A DNA stretch of 64,000 nt, from contig MU839249.1 of NCBI GenBank assembly GCA_030685235.1, forward strand, positions 19,651 to 83,650, in the 5' to 3' direction. The first letter of the stretch is position 1. Every line of letters begins with the position of its first letter. This document shows positions 60,405 to 64,000 of this stretch, piece after piece. The position numbers and the translations under genes are program-made. A model generated the notes under the pieces. That model did not search any database, had not been told where the DNA came from, and was given only the letters and a program-made list of their open reading frames with translations. Source of the DNA: Copromyces sp. CBS 386.78 (Eukaryota > Ascomycota > Sordariomycetes > Sordariales > Sordariaceae).

Positions 60405-62778
60405 TAGGGAGGGATAATTTCGGTAAACCATAATGCTTTTCAGAAAATTTACACATACTGAAATTTCCGAATTTTCACTGGCCCGTACACCCACATTTTC
60501 TCACACTACCACCCTCCCCCCCCTCAATTCTACGAAATCGCATCGTACCCTTCTAATTTCTAACTCGTTAAAATCGTAATCTCTTTATTCAATTGAAGCC
60601 GTTACAATGCCCGCTATTGTAAAAGCTACAATTATTCATACGCAATTCAATATTATAGTCTAACCTCCCCGCGCGATCCGTATTGCTAGCTATAAGTACT
60701 ATAATTACTCCCAAGCTTTCAATATTACCCGGATACAATACTATTTCAATAACTACGAGAACTATTACTACTTTCGTACTAATAAAAGGCTAACCAACTG
60801 CGAAAATATCCGCCAATATATTATAACTCTCAATAACGAATAAAAGAAACGCTTCGATCGTTATACTATAGAAGCTATCTTACTTAGCAGTAAACCGTTT
60901 AATTTATAGGATTCGTTAAAAATACACGCTTTCCTATAAGCAATTAACCCCTTTTACGTATTACCTAATAAAGTTATAATATTAAATATTTAACTCCCTT
61001 TTATTTATAATAAAATAAAGGAAAAGGTTTTTATTAAATATATTAACCGCACTTCCTATATTAATTTAAATTTCGATAAATCTAATAATTATTTTAATTA
61101 TCGTATTTTTAATATTTTTATCTACCTCCTTAGCAGTCTAATTTTCTATTAGATTAATAAATATATAAGCGCAACAGGCTATACCGCTATAAATATCGTT
61201 AAACTAGTAGTTCAATAGGCCGAACTCCTTTTAGGCAGTTAATTTATAAAATTTAATAACTTTATTACCGATATATATAATAGCGCTAAATTCGTAAACG
61301 TTATATTAACTAGAAATACCCACTTTATATACTATATATTAATACTATATAATTCCTATAACTTCTAATTACTTATAAAAAATATATTTGAAATAAAAAT
61401 CTTTAAAATTACTATTTAATACATTAATATTATTATTAATTATTTTAAAATATCGAAATTATAATTAATTCGCTTATACAATTATATAATATAAAAATAT
61501 AATATAATTATTTTATTACTAGTATTATAAATTATTATTTCCCTTTATAGTATTAAATATTATAATTAACTTTCTTCAATAGAATTATTATTAAATAGGG
61601 GTCTTAATACCGTTCTTTACAAAGTTTTTAGAAGGCTAAACCCGTACTCTTCGCCTTTTCTAAAGAAATTCACTTCGAAAATTAGAATTACAAAATTAGA
61701 TTAAACGTTCTATAGGGTAATAATAGTAATATTAACGTCCGTTTTACTTTAATATTCGAAATTATCGAAAACTTTAACTTCTAATTTAATCTCAACTTTT
61801 TCGAACAATTTATTACCCCCTTTTACAAAGCCTAATTAAAATTTAAATCTAATAATCGTATATATTATCCCCAAATAGTTTAGTATTTAATAAATATAAT
61901 AACCGCTACGTACTTTTATTACTCTTATATATTAGCAAGATCTAAAAGTTCGTTATATTACTAGAAGGACTAAATAATTAAATATAGTTAATTAACTAGG
62001 CTTCCTATTATACCCTAATAATACTTAAACTAAATTTAATACTATTTAGCCTCCTATTCCCACTAATAGAATAATTATTATATTCCTACAGGAATATACC
62101 CAAGTAACTTAGAACGATAAAAACTTATTTATCGAAGATTATTTATTATTTTGGGTTCGTAAAGGGAAATATAGATTGGAAGGAACAATTTTTTGCCTTA
62201 ACTTCTAGCCTATCGCTTTCTAATTTTATATATAAGTAAAAGGCTCCTTTATTATTAAAATAACGATTTAAATATTTTAAATCCTAATTAATAATATACT
62301 TTATAAACAAACCTTTTTAACTATAAATTACGTTAAATCCCCTATTAGAAATCGCCTCTCTTTCAAAAAAATAGATAAAGCTACCTTCGTCTATATAAAC
62401 GGCCGTACGCTAAAACAGCTCAATAGAAATATAAGGGGATTCACAATTGAAGAAAGGTTCGAATTATTAAAAGCCGTAGAGGATAGGCTATATATAAATA
62501 TACAGGATATAAAGGTTTAAGGGTGGTGTGTGTAAGAATTAGTAGTAAAAATATAGTATATAGAAGAAATCTAATGTAAAAGTGGCTGTTAGAGCCTCTT
62601 AGACCGCCTAGATGGGTAGCCAAATCCCCTAAATCTGACCACTTTTATACTTTGTGCGATTATTATGGGGAATGAAATCACGTATGTGATCACGTGTGGA
62701 AAAATATTTGATCAATTTTAGTAAATAGACAGAAATTTCTGTTACGAAAATCTTACGGTTCGAACCGATCCCTCCCTA
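60405..62778 (+). mobile_element. hAT-family DNA transposon, RIP-mutated
   Basis: The 2,374-bp element has short terminal inverted repeats: TAGGGAGGGAT at the left end and, read inward from the right, TAGGGAGGGATCGGTTCGAA. Flanking 8-bp direct repeats GCCCGGGC complete the hAT pattern (8-bp duplication, TIR beginning YAGGG). The interior is AT-rich and CpA-depleted and carries a degraded BED-finger/DUF659-type transposase. The terminal ~100-200 bases keep more normal composition, so RIP fades at the edges. Confidence 0.9.
60600..62520 (+). pseudogene. RIP-destroyed hAT transposase
   Basis: Read through RIP stops, the plus strand gives a BED-type finger near 60690-60780 (KYYNYSQAFNITRIQYYFNN, where several Tyr codons are explained by Cys or His before RIP). 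At about 61048-61105 NRTSYINLNFDKSNNYFNYR resembles the LSFDGWSN block of DUF659/hAT proteins. NKYISATGYTAINIVKLVV follows, and at 61261-61287 FITDIYNSA resembles the catalytic TDNAxN block in the same frame. The rest is too decayed to assign by eye, and the C-terminal dimerisation domain was not located. Stops are frequent, so no product is expected. Limits are approximate. Confidence 0.75.
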
Positions 62779-62786
62779 GCCCGGGC

Positions 62787-62940
62787 CAACGTCAGGGCTT
62801 CTGTGGGCGGATTCTATCAGATTACAGGGTGCAGATCACACCCAAATATAGAGGGTCCCAGTCACCTAACTAAAGGTCTTGGCATTTCTGGGATACCCGA
62901 GCACCCCCCAGACCTTCTAGAGCGGATCTATTAGAGAGCT
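62787..62940. other. Short non-repetitive remnant between repeats
   Basis: About 150 bp of normal-composition sequence separate the hAT element from the next AT-rich block. Before the hAT insertion it joined directly to the sequence ending at 60404. I see no gene in it. Confidence 0.5.
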
Positions 62941-63129
62941 AATTTTTAGACAATTTCAATTAACCAATTTACACCAATAAATCTAACAATTAATAGTCTA
63001 ATACGCATATTACCTATTAAATTACCTATTAACACAACGATTAATATTAATTAATAGTCGACAATTAATTAAACGATATAATATCTCTTTTAAAGATTAG
63101 TAACGAGACTAAGGAGAATATCGCCTACC

Positions 63130-63912
63130 TCAAAGACGGGGAGGATTAAATCCGCTAAGAACTAATACTCTAGTTAAAATATAATACGGATACCCTTAAA
63201 AAATAGATCTAAAGCATTATCGAAAGACCTATTGAACCGAAGTAACCTTATCCGAACTAATACCTTATTATTAAGGAAGCTAAGGAGTAGATCCGAATTG
63301 CTAAAGAAAAGCTCAATTTTTTCGATAGCGGAGCCACCGTTTATACTATTACAAATTAAAATAGAACTCTTTGAAAAGTCCTTATTAAATACCGAAAGCG
63401 AAACGAAATAGTTTTCGATACCCTTACTACCGAAGTAGATCTATTTAATAGAGAGCTCTTCAAATTAAAGTTTATACTCTACCCTAACTTTAAAAAAGAC
63501 TAGAAGGAGTTCGTACCTGGCGATAAGGCTGTATATACTTAGATAAAAACGTTAATTAGTTACGGGCTGCAAAATAATATTATAAAAGAGGAATAGGAGA
63601 CTAACGAATAGTATTAATAATTAAAGAATATAACTAACTATAAAATTGTTAATAAATAAATCTAAGCTAAAAAGTAATACTATAAAGTAGTTACTATTTT
63701 AACTAAAGAACCTAAAAACTAGATTAATTAGGTTTAGAATTAGTCTACTGCTATAAGTAACGGTTAAATTATAAGGGTTAGAAAGATTAAAATTATTAAT
63801 TTCTAGTATATTGATTTTATTAACGTAATTAAAATCGTATACCCTAAATAGTACGAAGGTATTTAGAAGTTCGATAAATAAATAGCTAATAGTACGCTTA
63901 TATATATAAGAG
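63130..63912 (+). pseudogene. RIP-degraded open frame of an unidentified repeat
   Basis: The plus strand keeps a long frame whose stops are nearly all TAG or TAA where CAG, CAA or TGG would be restored by undoing RIP. Readable pieces are IKEAKE*IRIAKEKLNFFDS, TTEVDLFNRELFKLKFILYP and KEFVPGDKAVYT*IKTLIS. The style is that of a transposon protein, perhaps gag-like, but I cannot name the family. The frame ends close to the terminal repeat at 63897-64000. Confidence 0.5.
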
Positions 63913-64000
63913 AATGTCTTTTCGCACCGTAATGAATGTCTTCCGGCACCGTAGCCCCACCCTTCCCGCGCGCCAAGGCACACTAATGCACCCCAAAAAT
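63897..64000 (-). repeat. Terminal repeat segment, inverted copy of 883-985
   Basis: The reverse complement aligns with 883-985 along its full length. This copy keeps more G/C (for example GGGGCTACGGTGCCGGAAGA on the minus strand) and looks less RIP-mutated. A TATATATATAAG tract lies at its inner edge. It runs off the window, so its true length is unknown. Confidence 0.7.

Noticed and set aside
60397..60415. A 19-bp inverted repeat GCCCGGGCTAGGGAGGGAT read as the hAT TIR
   Set aside because: The first eight bases are the palindromic target duplication. The true TIR starts at TAGGG.

Overview
The window is nuclear DNA of a filamentous ascomycete (Pezizomycotina, most likely Sordariomycetes). 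The genes have short GT-AG introns with CTAAC-type branch points. The coding DNA is GC-balanced. Several blocks are extremely AT-rich, almost free of CpA/TpG but still rich in CpG, which is the footprint of repeat-induced point mutation (RIP). Coding frames inside those blocks are broken mainly at codons explained by C-to-T or G-to-A change (CAG/CAA/TGG to stop, GAC to AAT). I cannot name the species.

Layout. 1-1069: AT-rich repeat debris with a short tandem repeat. 1075-1306: clean solo LTR. 1685-6966 (minus): four-exon gene for a 1,700-residue WD40 protein with a long disordered C-terminus. 8325-19622: an 11.3-kb nested transposon nest, made of a RIP-mutated Mutator-like element (99-bp terminal inverted repeats, 9-bp target duplication) split by a RIP-mutated 7.16-kb Ty3/gypsy retrotransposon (232-bp LTRs, 5-bp target duplication). 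19.6-48.2 kb: a gene-poor 28-kb stretch of normal base composition with one supportable gene (a Ser-rich protein at 29.4 kb) and a 565-bp deletion derivative of the Mutator-like family at 41.4 kb. 48.2-60.0 kb: a compact gene cluster with tRNA-Arg(ACG), vps24 (ESCRT-III), sba1/p23 (Hsp90 co-chaperone), two small lineage-type proteins, yra1/mlo3 (mRNA export adaptor) and ost4 (oligosaccharyltransferase subunit). 60405-62778: a RIP-mutated hAT element with a palindromic 8-bp target duplication. 62.9-64.0 kb: more RIP-mutated repeat, whose last 104 bases are an inverted copy of sequence at 883-985.

The recognised genes are housekeeping functions of separate pathways (membrane remodelling, chaperoning, mRNA export, N-glycosylation) and do not form a biosynthetic cluster. 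The most notable observations are: (i) an 830-bp intron in the yra1/mlo3 orthologue at the same phase and RRM position as the very long, autoregulatory intron of budding-yeast YRA1; (ii) the element biology, in which long copies are RIP-destroyed while a 232-bp solo LTR and a 565-bp deletion derivative of the same families escaped; (iii) three TTCTAGAA heat-shock-type dyads upstream of the p23 gene. I saw no CRISPR array, secondary-metabolite cluster or clearly novel protein system.
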